Assembly (NCBI GenBank): GCA_030618475.1
Contig: JAUXDG010000166.1
Span: 1-6,383 of the forward strand
From: Gammaproteobacteria bacterium
GTDB taxonomy: Bacteria > Pseudomonadota > Gammaproteobacteria > DSM-19610
Length of the DNA: 6,383 nt
Direction of reading: 5' to 3'
The notes under the pieces were generated by a model. That model saw only the letters and a program-made list of their open reading frames with translations. It ran no database searches and was not told the DNA's origin. Positions 6,172 through 6,383 of this stretch are shown in pieces; the first letter of the stretch is position 1, and each line of letters begins with the position of its first letter. The position numbers and the translations under genes are program-made.

Positions 6172-6383
6172 GAATAAATACCATTCCCACAAAAAAGGTG
6201 TTTTGCGCCCCTGTCAACAGGATTTTCCCATAGGCGTTCAGCCGGGTGGGGATCATGTTGTTACGGCTGTGTTAAGATGCGGCAAAGCAATGCCGGTTGG
6301 CCTGGGAGTCTGCCGGACTTAGAGATAATCTACTGTGCTGGTGGGAGAGTGACTCGAATTCCCGCAATTTTTCGTTGCGTAGG
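6172..6383. other. Intergenic tail after pdsS, no gene recognised
   Basis: No convincing open frame or RNA gene is seen in these 212 bp. A short inverted repeat CCTGT-CA-ACAGG (6210-6221) followed by ATTTT (6222-6226), and a weaker CAAAA-N6-TTTTG (6190-6205), could together give inefficient termination of the pdsRS transcript, but neither is a strong intrinsic terminator. A small stem CGGCA-AAGCAA-TGCCG lies near 6281-6297. The next gene probably begins beyond the right edge. Confidence 0.4.

Noticed and set aside
6189..6217. Perfect TTGACA -35 box on the minus strand at 6217-6212
   Set aside because: The position 17 nt downstream reads TTTTGT, a poor -10, and transcription would run antisense into pdsS; more likely part of the small CCTGTCAACAGG inverted repeat.
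6341..6383. tRNA-like string on the minus strand (ATTCGAGT...CCCACCA)
   Set aside because: The T-stem bases on either side of the TTCGAGT loop do not pair and no acceptor stem can be closed in the window; chance similarity.

Overview
The window looks like chromosomal DNA of a Gram-negative proteobacterium, most likely a gammaproteobacterium. The evidence is a tRNA-Ala of gammaproteobacterial type, a GC-rich coding style on the right, and a four-gene 'proteobacterial dedicated sortase system', which is recorded mostly from marine Proteobacteria. All identifications come from reading the translations and from remembered family descriptions. No search was run.

Layout. Positions 1-261 (minus) hold the N-terminal 87 codons of a tyrosine-recombinase integrase that runs off the left edge. 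It starts 126 bp from the 3' end of a tRNA-Ala(CGC) gene (388-463, minus). This is the classic arrangement of a genomic island or prophage integrated at a tRNA 3' end. The island would lie to the left, and the visibly more AT-rich leftmost ~390 bp agrees. The short gap holds a 9-bp direct repeat and a perfect 8-bp inverted repeat, possible recombination sites.

Positions 492-3199 (minus) form a two-gene operon. First comes a secreted VIT + von Willebrand A protein ending in an LPQTA / hydrophobic helix / Arg-Arg sorting signal. Then comes a membrane-anchored class GN sortase. The two overlap by ATGCTGA. Positions 3434-6171 (plus), divergently oriented, encode an OmpR-type response regulator (PdsR) and a 682-residue sensor kinase (PdsS) that overlap by ATGA. 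The kinase has a large extracytoplasmic portion that includes what looks like a CBM9-like carbohydrate-binding module. The 234-bp divergent gap (3200-3433) should hold both promoters. The last 212 bp carry no recognisable gene.

Working model (inference): PdsS senses a periplasmic or external cue, perhaps a glycan, and phosphorylates PdsR. PdsR then controls the divergent target-sortase operon, and the sortase cleaves the LPQTA signal of its single partner and joins it to an unknown acceptor. The family set is catalogued, but to my knowledge the acceptor, the signal and the role of the VIT-VWA protein are not established. That is the most interesting biology here.
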